Source: Cinclus cinclus
Taxonomy: Eukaryota; Chordata; Aves; Passeriformes; Cinclidae
DNA length: 64,000 bases
Assembly (NCBI RefSeq): GCF_963662255.1
Contig: NC_085067.1
Span: forward strand, 10,665,648 to 10,729,647
Direction of reading: 5' to 3'
A model generated the notes under the pieces. The model did not search any database. It was given only the letters and a program-made list of their open reading frames with translations, and was not told the origin of the DNA. Of this stretch, positions 1 through 12,380 are shown piece after piece; the stretch's first letter is position 1; each line of letters opens with the position of its first letter. A program made the translations under genes and the position numbers.

Positions 1-198
1 TCTCTTACATGTTTCTGTGCATTGAATTGTTCCACAATTAAGCAAGAGTATGAGTTACAGAATTTTCTGAGGATCTTCCCTATGTGGGTCTGTTCTGGAC
101 TTGTCCACGGCCCAACCTTCTCTGCAGGGCACTGCACCTCGAGTTGTTACTTATTTCTCCAAGAAAGCTGATGTGAGAATTGAATGTTGATCTTGCAG

Positions 199-3100
199 GG
201 AGAGCTGAACCAACAGAGAGGGCTTGTCCCATCCAACTTCCTGGAGGGTGTCCCTTTGGATGGAGATGTGGCTGAGGAATTCCACTCAAAAGATGAAGAA
301 GCATCTCTACTGAGTGCTGAGAGCCAGGTGAGATGTGTCGCTGCATGGCACTGCCATCCAGGCTCAGATGTGTCTGGAGCCTGGGCATTGCATGGCATTC
401 AGCACCCATAGGGTCACTGAACTTACTGCATGCAGCCCATTCATCCCAGGGGAGTGCCAGGAGCACTGTATTTCCAAAGACTTACTTGTAGTGCAGAAAG
501 AGGCACAAAACACCTGCTGGGGCTTCAGTGTGGTCAGGTGGGCAAGGAGTGTTCAAATCCCACCAGCAAATTGTTCAGATACACTGAAAGGTCAGTGGGG
601 AAATGGTACTGGAAGGCAAGTTCAATCAGCTCCCCAGGCACATGAAATTCCTTAAATATGTTTATATCCATGTCAAGGAGTTCTGGAATTAGCAGTGCCC
701 AAACACCAATGTTCTTCCATCCACCCCAAGTTAGATATATCTTAATCCAGGCTGAGGTGCTTCTGGATAAACTCAAAACACACCGAGGAGTTTACCAAAC
801 AGATCTGGGGAATGGATCCTATGGTTTCAAAAGCATCTCCCAGAGTCACGGGATTCAAAGGTTAAATTAACCTCTTGCACTGTGTTGCTGGGACTCTTGG
901 AATAAAGGCTTAAGTGGGAGATTGGGTTCATGTCAGGGGCTGAGGCTAAAAGTGTAGCAGCTCCTTTGTCATTCCTGGACCTGTGCTGCCTCACTGTGGA
1001 GTGGGAGGCAGGAAGGACCTGGCTTGGTCCCAGCTCACAGGGGCTCAACCTTCAGTCCTTCTTGGGAAGTTGTTGGCACAATCATGTGATGGCAGACCCA
1101 CATGAGTCAGAGCAGGTTGGCTTTGAGCCATCCTTAGAGAAGTAGGTTGCCCTGAATCCTGCTCTGTTGAACTCCCTGCTAGTGCCATCCCAGCTTTGCT
1201 CCTCTCTGCAGCATTTCTTGGCCTTTTTTCATGCTCAGCTCTTCCTGTTCTGTATCCATCTGTATCTTCAAATGCTGCCTGGTCTGCCTTCACCTCAGCC
1301 CCATCCCTTGCTTCCAGGCATTCCAGGCTTTGTGGGTACAGGATTTTCACTCCAGCCTTGATGCCTTCTCAGGCACAGCTCAGATAATGGGCAGTGTTTT
1401 GGATCATCTGCTGACCTCACCAGCTCTCTGGGGCCCTTGTGGTTCCCTATTAAGGATACTGGTCCTTGCTGGGGAATCACAGGTTAATCAGCTGTTACTG
1501 TCAGGGTTTAAGAGCCCTGGGGATTAACAAGGATGCAAGTGGGGTTCTTTCTTCAGTTTCCCTCTCAAAATTATTTACTCTTACCAAATTACTCATCTGT
1601 TGAAACAGAGGGTGCCAAAGGAGACCTCAACTAGTAAAATAAAGGTGGAATTCTTAGTGTAATTTAGGGCATATCTTCCCCTTCCCTCTGGTATCAGCCA
1701 GCAGCCACAGGGCCTGTTTCCAGGGATTGTTATTCCAGTCCCAGCCCAGATCCTCCCAGGGACCAGGGGCAATTCAGGTAACCTTGCCTGCCACTTGCAG
1801 GTGTGAAGGGTTTGCAAAGCCAAACCCACTTTCCTCTCTGCTCCTGAGTTCAGTGGGTTACTGATTCCCTGGACAGCACTTTGGCCCGCATATCCCTGCA
1901 TGCTGAAGGTTGGAAGTTCTTTCCCTATGTTTCATGACATTTTTTTAAACAGAAATGCCTTTCAGGTGTGTTAAAAACAAGCCATATAAAGCAGACACGT
2001 TTCTGGCTTGCATGCCCTTCAAACCTTTCCATTTGTCTCTAGTCCTCTGTGCCTGAGATCCAAGGGAGCCTCCCCTTACACTAGCTCTGACTTCTGGGTG
2101 TGCAGAGCAGGAGCCTGTTTGGTTTGGTACTTTTGGTACGCTCCTGATCCTGGAGAGGATCTCTGTTGCTCTGTCTCTGTAATTAGGGGACTGGAAAATT
2201 CAGATAATGATGATTAAGCCAATTTTATTTCAGTGGGAATTGGCTTGAAAACTCCCTAGGCATGACTGTGCTTTGGCTGCTTCTGTGTTGTGCCAGCCTG
2301 GCTCCTGTCCTGCTGCCTCCCTGCTTCTCCTGGACACCTGTTCCAGGGGATTCTGGCTCAGCACCCCCAGCACTCCTCCCACTTGTGCTTTGCAATCCTG
2401 TTAAAAGTGATATGTTTACCTTACTCAGAGCCAGACTGCTATTATTGACTAACTGCATTGAAGTGTGTTTCATGATTCCTGAGGAGACAGAACCTGACCT
2501 CATGGTGGTTTTGACTGTCACAGCAATCCCAGCATCCCAGTCTGTGGGCAGAAAACCTCATGGTGAAGGCAGAAGAAGTACCTCCTGTAAAACAGACTTG
2601 TTCTGTGTCTGAGCTGCAATGAACTCTCCCAGTGATACAGCCATGCCTGAAGCTTTCCAAATTCCTGTAGCACTTTCACCCCACAGAGTTAAGGAAAGCT
2701 TGCTTGTTCAATTTGCTGTTAGCAGAGCAGGCTCCCTGCAAATTTCCAGTCCCAGCTTGAGCCCTGGCACCTCAGGGGGGGAAGTGTGTGCACCATGGCA
2801 GAGCTTTGGGCTGTTACAGCTTGTTCCAGTTGCAACAGAAGTTTCTCCATGAGTGATTTTTAAATCACTTGTAACTTCTTGGATGTGATGTTCTTACCTT
2901 ACCTGTTCCGCACACTTCCCTTCTCCCTGGTGCCCTACCAAAGGCTTGAGAATAAGGACAATTTATTTTCAAATTGAACTGGGGAAGGTGGATAATTTTT
3001 AATTATTTCTGAGTAAATCTTAAAATGCTGGCAACGAAAAGGTGAAGCAATTGAACTTACAAACTGACAACATATGGGGATTAGAATAAACAAACAAAAA

Positions 3101-6100
3101 CCGCACAAAGAGAAGGATCCAGGAGGTTCTCGTCACAGCCAGGGCCCCAAACACTCATGCTTACCAGCTCAGAGCAGCTGCATTAATGCTGTTCCTATTG
3201 ATGGAATATTTTTCTATCAGTAACATGCAGTTTCTGTCAAAGACTGATTATAAAGCACCTTCAGAAAGTGTTTGATTCTAATTGATTTCATGTATTTATT
3301 TCTGCCTGTGTTATGCACCCGGGACGGTTCTTTTCTTCAGAGAATGAGGAAGAGAAGAGTGCAGTGATAGATATGAATGATACATAGAGCAACCATGTAA
3401 GTGTGTGAGACCTTCAACCTCCCACCCAGCCCAGCGCCTCAAGGCTCCTGCGCCTGGAGTTGGCTTCTTTTCTTCTTTGTAGTTTGCCAGGTTTACCATG
3501 GTTTGGGGCCATGGTGGCAAATCCGCCTTCAGATCTGATGTCAGTCCTTTCACTGCCACCGGGGTTCTGTGGTAAAGGCAAACCATTCAGCACATGAAGT
3601 GTGCAGTTGGTTGGAACAATTATCTGGTGATTTTGGGGACCAGGATGGGACTGTGCTGGATATTCAGGTTTGGGAAGGACCTTCTTTGTAATTCAGCTTG
3701 GCCCTTCTGTTCACATCAACAGCCAAGGCATCATTTGGCCTTTGCAAGACCCTCCGCAGGCTGAGCAAACTCCTTGTTCAGCCTGGGTTTTTTTCCTTCT
3801 GGATTTTACTCCTTCCTGAGAATAGTCCTGAAAAACCCCTGCCCACCATCCATATAAGAAAATAGTAACATTTAGTCCCTAAAACCGACCTTGTGTGGAT
3901 AATTGTTCTGGGGCTGGGTGGGTGAGACCCCTGGTTTTGGGGGCCAGCAGGAGCAGTCCTTGTTTTCTTTAGTTTCAAATGTTTGTTTTCCAGAAATTAC
4001 ATTAATCAGTAACATCTGAGAGAGCACTGAAACCACCCCTGAAAACTGACATCACTCTTGTGTTTATCACTCTTAATAACTTGTGGGAAGATTTTGACAG
4101 AGCAGTTTTTTCCTTTGTTTTCCTTAGAGAAGAACCCCCAAATTTAGTACGATTTTTCTCTTACCACATGAATCTGTAAGCTGGTTCTGTTGCTTTCCTG
4201 CCACATGGAGACCTCTGAGGAGAAATTGTGGGGCCACTTTCAGGTCTGTCCTGAAACTGTTCCACCTTTATTTACCCAAAAAGTGTTTTTTAATGGTGCA
4301 TGGACAGAGCCTCCACTGCTCTGGCTGCACAGGGGCCTTTACATACCTCCCACATCACTCCCTGAGTGTTGGTGAGCCCCTTCTGGTGCTGGCCCAGTGC
4401 TTTTGGGCATTTTACCCAAGGATTCCTTGTTGCACAAATCATAAATAGTTTCTGGAACAGAACTTGGGGATTCTTTCTTTTGCTCCCAGCTAAGAGAGAG
4501 GGCTCTAAGTTAGCACTTGCCTGGCTTTTTCTCTTTGCCTCCATAAATCTTGCATTTCTGGCTGCAAATGCTTCATCTGGATTTATTCGGGTTTACTCCC
4601 AGACTCCTCAGACCTGACTAACACTGGGCTTATCAGCACCAAGTGCTGTTCTTTGAACAAGGGAGCTGCCAGGATAGACAGGTTGCAGCTGCTGCTGCAG
4701 CATTGGTTGGAGAGGACTGTGCAGGCAGAGTGCAGCTTTCCCAAGGGCCAGCCTGGGCCATCCGTCAGCACGTGTGACATCCTGCAGCATGTTCTGGGCT
4801 GCAGCTGGCCTGAGGGCACAGGGCTGCACATCTGGAGTGTTCCAGGAGTGCCTTGGAAAGCAACGTTTTCAGGTGAGCAGAGAGTGTGAGCTCGGGAAAA
4901 GTCAGTGGTGGGATTGGTTACTGTCGTAGAGAGGCAGAGAGGAGTTCCAGCTCCTCTCTGTAGTTCAGGTAAGGGTGAGGCCAATCACACTGGCACAGCT
5001 CAGTGATTGCTGTGAGGCAAAAGTTGACTTTCAGCTTTGTGGAGTTGGGAGGGGTCACAAATTCACTCCAAGATGGAACTCCCTGTGCTCCTGCCCGCTC
5101 AGGACTGGCTCCATGAGTACTGTAGATGCTGAGTCTGACCCAGAACAGAGGTTTGTGCTCATCCTGGACCAGAAGGGCTTCACTCCTGCAGCAGACCAGA
5201 TTAGCACAGGAGCCTTTATTTCAAGTCCTCACAGGGCATGAGCATGGCTGTGCTGGAGTGAGAGAAGCAATGCTATGGGCTCTGCTGCTGCCTTATTCAG
5301 CTGCTTGCCCTGGACACAGAGCGAGACCAGGACCAGGCACATCCAGTCTTGCCCAGGGGCAGCTGGGATCCTCACACAGTTCCTGCTGGAATCTGATCTT
5401 CATGAGTGCCTCCACCTCAGGCAGAGGGTCCTGCTGCCACTGTCACCATCTCACGTTCTCTCTGGGGGCCATGGCTGCTGCAGACCTGTGAGGGACTCAG
5501 TGGGGCCCAGGTAGAGGGATGATGAGGGTGTGATGTTCCAGTGTCCAGAGGACTCTTTCCTGGCACAGCTCCAGCCACTCTCACCTTCTGTTTTGAGTAA
5601 TGCCAAGACAGGATCTACAGCTGGAGCTTGGAAGCTGCTGGTTTGTGAAAGCTGTGTGGAAGAGAAGGCAGTTAGACTAAGGCTCTCCTAGCCTCAGAAA
5701 CTCAGAGCCTCTTCCCTGAGGAACTTCCCAGCCTGTTGGGATAGCTTGATAGCTGCCAGATTGGTAATTTTCACTGGCTGGATGCCTAAGACTGGTGAGG
5801 AGATTGTGGAAGGAAGGTTGCTACTAGGAACTGACCTCTCAATGCTTTGAAGGGGAAGCTGAGCCCAGGACTAGGGCACATTCTCATTTCCAAAAGCCTT
5901 TTCCAAATGGAACAGCATTATTTGAGACTGGTGGGTCCCAATTCTGACTGTCTCCAACACTCAGGTGCTCAGGAACATTCCTGTGTGCTACTTGATCCAA
6001 GACTTCTCTGTGTCCTGCTCCATGGGTTCTACTGCAGAGCACCAGACTTGGGTTTCTGCCTGTCCTGCCTCTGGATCTGCTGCATGCTGAGCAGCCTTGC

Positions 6101-6834
6101 AGGACCCCCAGTTCCACTTCCTACCATGGCCACTGTTGAGAAGCCTCAGGGCTTAGGTAGTCTCCTTGATCTTCTGGAGGTCTTGCAGAACACTTGTTCT
6201 TACAAAATTTGGTTTTGTTAATGTCCTGGCTTCTGTCCCAGAACATGCTGGGATCCCAGCAGGCTCCATGGCTGAGGCATCCATGGATCCATCAGCACCT
6301 TTCTCCATCCATGTTCTCAGGAGATGCTCCACTTAACTGTGGAACAGCATCTTTCACCATGTCCTTAGTGGGTCTTTTGTGCTGTTCTTAGCTGCTGTCC
6401 AGTTCTTAGCCCAAAGATCAGGAGGTTCAGGATTTCTTAGCTAAGGAAGGGTCTGGGTTGTAGGTACAAAATTTAAATGCATTGGAAGCTTCCTAAGTGA
6501 AACCGCACCTGCATAGAGGGGAGAAGGCCAGATTCTCTGGCTGAGGTTTATGTTGGTGTGATCTCCTTCAGCAGCTCTAACTGGTACTTTTGTCTTTTGT
6601 TTTCTCTCTCCCACCCAGCTAAATCCAGATGGATCTGTTGATCAGAGCGACTCCTCTCCATCTCCTCCTCTGCCAGCACCTTCCTGCCTTGTCCCAGGCA
6701 TGCAGTGTCCAGAGCAGGCATCACTGGCCCTCCACACCTGCAGTGATGCACCTGGGCAGAGCAAAAAGAAGAGAGGCTTCTTTTTCAAAGGGAAAAACAT
6801 CTTCAGAAAACTTGGGTCCAATAAGAAAAACTAA
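199..6834 (+). CDS. TSPOAP1: TSPOAP1 (RIM-binding protein 1), last two coding exons, 5' part outside window
   Basis: Two exons joined in phase 0: 199-327 and 6619-6834 (TAA at 6832-6834). The first encodes 43 residues starting GELNQQRGLVPSNFLEGVP, the C-terminal half of an SH3 domain; ELNxxRGLVPSNFLE is the characteristic end of the third SH3 of RIM-binding proteins, which bind proline-rich motifs of RIMs and calcium channels. The exon is flanked by a cttgcag acceptor and a GTGAGA donor. The second follows a strong pyrimidine tract plus cag and encodes 71 residues: a Ser/Pro-rich stretch, then a basic tail (KKKRGFFFKGKNIFRKLG) and stop. Basic tails of this kind end RIMBP proteins. As I recall, TSPOAP1 lies just 5' of MPO on the same strand in mammals, which fits. 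A small exon hidden in the long intron cannot be excluded, but none is needed for frame. TSPOAP1 is far longer than what is visible here; the rest lies left of the window. Confidence 0.8.
328..6618 (+). other. Last intron of TSPOAP1
   Basis: A 6.3 kb stretch between the two TSPOAP1 exons. Open frames here have no splice-site-flanked similarity to a protein I recognise, and there is no clear CR1 tail. A possible acceptor at 5101-5106 opens onto a frame that stops after nine codons in the required phase, so it is not an exon of this gene. I see nothing else supportable. Confidence 0.55.
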
Positions 6835-7490
6835 CAAAGCGTGTTCTATCCAGGCTGCCCCACAGCCCCAGAGACTGAGTTCAGGAGAAGCCCTCTGCTC
6901 TAAGTGGATTAGTTTCATAGAGAGGAAGTATGTGTTGAATAGAGAAAACTCTGGAGGGTGTGGGAGCTGAGAGACCTTGGGGAAAAAGTGGCTCTGGGGT
7001 GTGAGGGCTGAGCTCTGGGATCCAGCATGTCCTGTTCCATGCAGCCCTCAGTGCATCAGTTCCCTGTAAATATTTTAATTTAAGGATTATATTCTGGCTG
7101 TAAGTTAGCTAACTGGCTTTTCCCAGCAAAGCCCTGGCCCCTTAGGAGAGATCCCTTGTACTCCACACCATGGTATTTTTCTGCTCCAAAGGAGGTTATG
7201 TCAACTCCTTTACTTCCTGCAAAGAAAACTTGCACTTTACTGTTCCTGTGACTCCCCTTTGCTGTCTCTGGGCTGATGAGTGAGTTCTTATTTGTACTGT
7301 AACCCTGTAAATATGCGCAGCTGTGCCTCGGAGCATCCCACACTGCCTCAGTCAGCTTCCAGCACGAGGATCCCCAGGGAGGAAGGAGCGATGCCCTAGC
7401 AGGGATCAGTTCTTCAGTGTGGGGGTGGGCTGCTGTCAGTTGCTCTTGCCTGGTTCACCTTGACCACAGCACTGGCTGGGGACTCCGCCT

Positions 7491-7560
7491 TATTATTTAT
7501 TTATAAATTGATTGATTGATTAATTTATTTATTTATCTACCTATATATTTATTTATTTGT
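7491..7560. repeat. (TTTA/TTGA)n microsatellite
   Basis: An imperfect 4-bp tandem array of TTTA and TTGA units in the presumed TSPOAP1 3' UTR, bearing AU-rich-element-like ATTTA pentamers on the transcript strand. Confidence 0.8.
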
Positions 7561-7885
7561 CCATCTGCCTCTCTCCATGGTTCTGTTCAGCTGTGTCCGT
7601 GAGCTGCTCCCAAACCAGAGTGTTTGACAGCAGGGCTGGGGCTGGACAGCTTGCACTGTTTTTGTAGGAGATGAAGTGTTCCTGCAGTTGAGACACAGCC
7701 CTGTCCAAGCATGGAGGGTTTTGTATGCTGTGGTTTCTGTCCCTCCCCATGTTTCTTTCTCTGCATGTTCCAGTGGGTCCTTGTTCTGAGCAGGGCAGTT
7801 CCATGAGCTCCTTGAGTGGTGCCAGCACAGCGGCCATGAGTGGTGGTGGTATGGTATGTTTTTATTTAATATCAAATTTTATTAC

Positions 7886-7891
7886 AATAAA
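7886..7891 (+). terminator. TSPOAP1: Poly(A) signal AATAAA of TSPOAP1
   Basis: Canonical AATAAA about 1.05 kb after the stop codon, followed by a T-rich stretch. It is the best candidate for the TSPOAP1 cleavage signal. Confidence 0.5.
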
Positions 7892-7910
7892 GTCTATTTT
7901 CACAAAAATA

Positions 7911-9339
7911 TGTTTTCCTTAAAAAAGCCAAAGATTCAATGATGCTTCTTCCGGGGGTTGTAGGGAAATTATACCAACCACCTGCACCTTGAGGATGTCC
8001 CCTTCTCAGAGGGACACATGTGGCTGTGGATGCCCCAGGTGCCAGGTGAGGGCAGGGGCTGAGGTGGCAGTCATGGGGATGCAGGACACCAGGGAGGGCA
8101 TGTGGGCATGAGGCTGCCCAGAGTGCCTGTGTTGCACCTCTGTGCTCCCAGCACCACTGGTGTGCAAGTGTTGGGTCAGGGGTGTGCACCTGGAGCCTCT
8201 GGGGATCCAGCCAAGGTGCCAGAGGTCACTCTGGGATTTTGAAGGGATTCTTGCAGGAGTCTGCTGACAGGAAGGACTTGTTTGGAAAGCTGCTGCTCCC
8301 TAGAGAGAAATATTCCATGACGATGTTGATAACACCGTAAGGCATCACGTCCTGTGGTGGGTGGGAGTCAGGGTGAGGATAGACTAAAGGGTTTAAAATT
8401 ATGAAGTGCTGCAGCTCTACTGGAGTCTGCATGGCTTCTGGAGCAGCCTCAGTGATGAAACTCATCAGCAACCCAGAGCTTTATCTTCAGCTTGTCCTCC
8501 CATGGAGGAAGTCGTTGCTGTTCTAACTGAATTTACCAACTAGAGTTTCTTAAGTGAGTTGTTGAAGGTCTTTTGAAAGAAACTGTCGTTGCTTTTATCA
8601 GTTCCTCAGGGGATTAACTGAAGAACAAAACCTTTAGGAAGAAAAGCAGCCACTGGAACATTCTGGGGTGTGCCCAGAGCCAGAGGCTCCTTGAAGCCAG
8701 TGCCTGCCTGCCTCCCTCCTGGTGCTTCCATCCTCCCTGCCCACCTGAGTCCCTGGGACCACAAAGTTTGTGTTGTGTCTCCATCTTCTGTAAATTTTGC
8801 TGTGATAGACCCAGACCCATCATTCAGCAAAATCTCCCTAGTTCAGCTGGTTCCCCAACACCAGACAGGCTTTACAGCAAAGCTCAGAGAAGTCTCCATG
8901 AGAAAGATTTAATGTTAGCAGCTTCAAGCTGTAATAGCTAAACTTGAAAGGCTACAAGAAACAAGCAAACAAAAAAGGGGGTAAAATAAAGATATAACCC
9001 AGATATTCTGCTATGCATCTTCTGCTTCCAATCGCTGTGCCACAGTCCAGGTGTGGATGGCATCTCTCTGCTTGGGGGAGCTGCTGGTGGCATCAATATA
9101 TTCCTGTTTCCATTCTCCAGGTGAGCAGCATGTGATCTCTGAATACAAGTGCTTGGTTATTGTGTTGGTGCTCACCAGAAGGCACAGCCAGGCCTGTGGC
9201 CTTTCCCATTCACCCTGATTTGGGAGCAGGGTCACAGTCTTCAGGGAAAGTAAACATTCAAGGGACAAAGCATCTCATGACCCCCCACTTCCATTGTTTC
9301 TGAAGCAGAGAACAAATATTTTTTTGAGAGCAGTGTGGC
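7911..9339. other. Intergenic, nothing recognised
   Basis: Unique-looking sequence between TSPOAP1 and the first CR1. A minus-strand frame at 9011-9268 is open but has no start context, splice support or family resemblance. No RNA gene or promoter is recognised. Confidence 0.4.
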
Positions 9340-9598
9340 ATGGTGTTTCTCAGGGGTTGATGTAGGAGTTGGTGTGTTTAACATCTTTTCCAGTGATAAA
9401 GGGGCTCACGGGCACCCTGGGCAGTGAGCGTCCTGATGACACCAAGCTGTGTGGGGTCACACACTGGAGGGAATAGTGGGGCATCCATGAACGACTGGAG
9501 AGATGGAGCTGTGCAAAACTCATGACACTTAACATGGCCAAGTAAAAGGTCCTACATGGAGCTGGGGCAATCCCAAGCTCAAGTACAATGTGGGAAGA

Positions 9599-9664
9599 GG
9601 ATGGATGGATGGATGGATGGATGGATGGATGGATGGATGGATGGATGGATGGATGGATGGATGG
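9599..9664. repeat. (GGAT)n microsatellite
   Basis: About 16 near-perfect copies of GGAT inside the CR1 body, probably expanded from a CR1 seed. Likely polymorphic. Confidence 0.95.
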
Positions 9665-9718
9665 AAAGCTGCCTTGAGGAGAAGGACTTGGAGGTGCTGA
9701 TGGATGAGAAGCTCAACA

Positions 9719-9785
9719 CAGAATCATAGAATGGCAGGGGCTGGGAGGGGCATTAAGGTCATCTGGCTCCAAACCCCTGCCATGG
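9719..9785 (-). mobile_element. CR1 3'-end fragment, antisense, nested
   Basis: Begins with the reverse complement of the CR1 tail (agaatcatagaatgg) and runs to ccctgccatgg, in opposite orientation to the surrounding CR1. It is therefore a separate insertion or rearranged piece. Confidence 0.6.
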
Positions 9786-10387
9786 ATGTACCCCAGCCAT
9801 GTGTGTCAGAAACCCTCTGTGCCCTGGGCTGATACCCCACTGTGGGCAGAAGGGGAGGGGGGAATTCTGCCCCTCTGCCCTGCTCAGGTAAGACCTCACC
9901 TGCAGAGCTGCTTCCAGCCCTGGGGCCAACAGCAGAAGGATATGGAGCTTCTGGAGTAAGTCCAGAGAAGGCCCCAGAGCTGTTCCAGGGCTAGAGCATC
10001 TCTGCTCTGGAGCTAGGCTAGGAGAGCTGAGGATGTTCACCTGGAGAGAAGAAGGCTTCGGGGAAGCCTCAGAGACTGTTACAGAGCCCAGAGGGGCTCC
10101 GGGAGATCTGGAGAAGGACTGGGGACAGGGGTGTGGAGTGACAGGACAAGGGGGAGGGACAGATGGGATATTGGGAAGGAGTTGTTCCCTGTGAAGAAGA
10201 AATGACTTCTCTGGCACAGGATGCCCACAGAAGATGTGGCTGCACCAGCCCTGGAAATGCCCGAGGCCAGACTGGACAGGCCTTGGAGCAGCCTGGGATA
10301 GTGCAAGGTGTCCCTACCAAAAGCATGGAGTGGAATGGGATGGTCTGTAAGGTCTGTGCCAAGCCAAACCATTCTGTGATTCTCTGA

Positions 10388-11810
10388 ATTAAGTTCCTCA
10401 TTGTGAAACACGTTTATCAGCACTGACATGCACTAACTGTCCATAGCCTTTGAAAAATCCTCATCCTTCTCTATCTGGTGCTGACACAGCAGGGGAGGGA
10501 CTCAGTCCATGGCTTTGCAAACCCACCAGCTCTGCCCCTTTGCACAAGAGCTGTGCTGTGGTCTCTGTTGTGCAAACTGCTGGTTCTGGAGCTACAGCTG
10601 GATCTGGTCTGGTGCTGGAGCTAGAGCTGGGGTTGGTGCTGAATCTGGGACCTCAAGCAGACACTCTGCTTCTGTCTCACACACTGAAAGGGGTTGGGGG
10701 GCTGGAGGCACATTCTGAGTCTCTTGGGTCAGGGTCACATTGAAGGCCAGGGGAGGTTGCTCAGGGTCTCATTCAGGAGAGCATTATCCCCAGGGATGCA
10801 GGCCCCACCTCTGCTCTGGGCTCTGCCCCAGCACTTCACTATCATGGGTGTTTTCTTACATCTGCTGGGAATTTTCTTGGCAGTACCACGTGCCATTGCC
10901 TCTTGTCCCCATCCCTGGGCACTCTGAGCAGCTACGCCTGCTCTGCCACCCTTCCATGAGACAGTCAAAGTCAAGAATAAGGCTTCCAGAGCCTTCTTCC
11001 CTCCAAACTGACAAAATCCAGCTTTTTTCTTGGGCTCCAGGTGGTTTCCCTCCAGGTTGTCAAAACCAGTCTGCAAACAGGACCAGCCTCACCTGTGCAT
11101 CACTGCAAGATTTGTAATTTGCTTTGCTGATTTTCTTTAAAACATTAAAGGACCAGGACCAGCATCAGTTCATGACTCCACTTGCAAGGAGGCAGCTTTG
11201 GGGATGGGGATGGTGAATCCCAACTTTGGGGATGGACACACCTTCAGAATCACTGCTACAGGCACTGCACCACCCGTACCATTCCACATCTACTGTGGGT
11301 CCTGGGGTGGAGGGTGTCCATGCAGGGCAGAGTCCAGGTGAATACCTTCATCCAAGCAGCCCTGGGGAGCCCTGGCAGGAGGTCTGTGCTGCTTATCCAA
11401 GGATGTTTTGATCCATGAGGACAAACACAATTGCAATGTGCAGTGAGGAGGAGCTGAGCAGTTGCTCCTCAGCTTCCCTGTACACCTCCATGCTCAAATA
11501 CATCCCTCACTGATCCGGCAGTATCCATTTGCCCTGTCAGCATGCTAGCATGTTTCATCAGATGCTTTTGCTCTGGGAAAAGGGCTTTGGCCTGCAGCAG
11601 AGGAGATGTTTGCCAGCTGAGCTCCTGGTGCAACAGCACTTTGGACAGGGGCCAGACCACCTGGGCTGCCCCGTGCTCCAGACCAGTAGCTGAAGTGTTC
11701 AAGCCATCATCCCAGTGCCTCCTTCTGCACAGAAAGAGCAGCTCTCCTGGACCCCCAGGGGTATGGGGCAGAGCATGTCAGGAGGTGGGATGGGGAGTGC
11801 TGGGCACTGC
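10388..11810. other. Intergenic, upstream of the MPO-type gene
   Basis: Contains a short degenerate run of ctggagct/ctggtgct units near 10580-10650. No gene, RNA or mobile element is recognised. Confidence 0.4.
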
Positions 11811-11819
11811 AGGTGTCTC

Positions 11820-12380
11820 CGGGAGTAGACGTGAAGGCGTCGTTTCGACCTTCAAAAGTGGTAGAGGATGAAGAGTACCATGGGAGAAGGAACCTTGTCC
11901 CTGGAAGACACCCCCGGAAGGGCTCAAGACTCTCAAACCAGCACAAAGAAGTCACGAATCCATCTTCAAAATCCCGGAAAAGCTCCGGTGAAGCATCAGG
12001 CTGTGTATCTATTTGCGAGCACTGGGGGTGGGCGGTGAGTGCTGTACTGGCCTGGCCGCCCCCAATGGGGAGTTCCCGGGGCAGCCCCTGCTGATAACGC
12101 CGGGCAGATAAAAGCAAAGCGGGCTCGGAGGAGCCGCGGGCGGGAAGGAGGTGGTGGATGATCGCAGGTGAGAATGTGGCCTAGGTACAGCCGCTTTTCT
12201 TTTGTGGAGAGTTTGTTTCTCTGCCGAGGGTGGGTCTGGGGATTTGGGGCTGAGCTCTGCGGTTCCCGCTGCTTCCACCCTCGCCTGGAACCGGGCGCGG
12301 CTGGAGCGCCGGGAAGCGCTCAGAGTGCGGTGCTGCTGTCGCCGGGGGCTCCTCCGCAGGGACGGGGCTTAGCCGGGCAT
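11820..12380. other. CpG-rich island at the MPO-type promoter
   Basis: CpG dinucleotides cluster here (for example around 12110-12160 and 12240-12370), unlike the CpG-poor surroundings. The cluster covers the predicted promoter, exon 1 and the start of intron 1 of the peroxidase gene. Confidence 0.55.
12062..12137 (+). promoter_or_regulatory. Predicted core promoter of the MPO-type gene
   Basis: CCAAT at 12062-12066, a GATA-type site TGATAA at 12092-12097, and AGATAAAA at 12106-12113, which is both a second GATA site and a TATA-like box. The box lies 45-50 bases before the proposed ATG at 12158, which would put the start site near 12138. GATA-1/2 control of granulocyte peroxidase genes is known for mammals; its use here is inferred. 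Confidence 0.5.

Larger units (their letters stand above)
6835..7910 (+). other. TSPOAP1: TSPOAP1 3' UTR
   Basis: Sequence from the TSPOAP1 stop codon to just beyond an AATAAA at 7886-7891. It includes a TTTA-rich low-complexity run. The end is inferred from the hexamer only. Confidence 0.5.
9340..10387 (+). mobile_element. CR1 LINE 3' part, interrupted
   Basis: CR1 sequence in sense orientation. The part around 9380-9720 resembles the 3' ORF2 region of CR1, with the familiar run ending in aagctcaaca. It continues at about 9870-10387 down to the 3' tail, ending in ccattctgtgattctctg, the degenerate 8-bp repeat that closes CR1s. A GGAT array and a short antisense CR1 piece (9719-9785) break it. 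Confidence 0.8.

Noticed and set aside
5107..5149. Possible extra TSPOAP1 exon after a good acceptor
   Set aside because: In the phase required by the preceding exon it hits a stop after nine codons.
11707..12117. Open frames on both strands just upstream of the MPO-type promoter
   Set aside because: They overlap each other in the CpG-rich patch, where stops are rare. No family resemblance and no splice-site logic.
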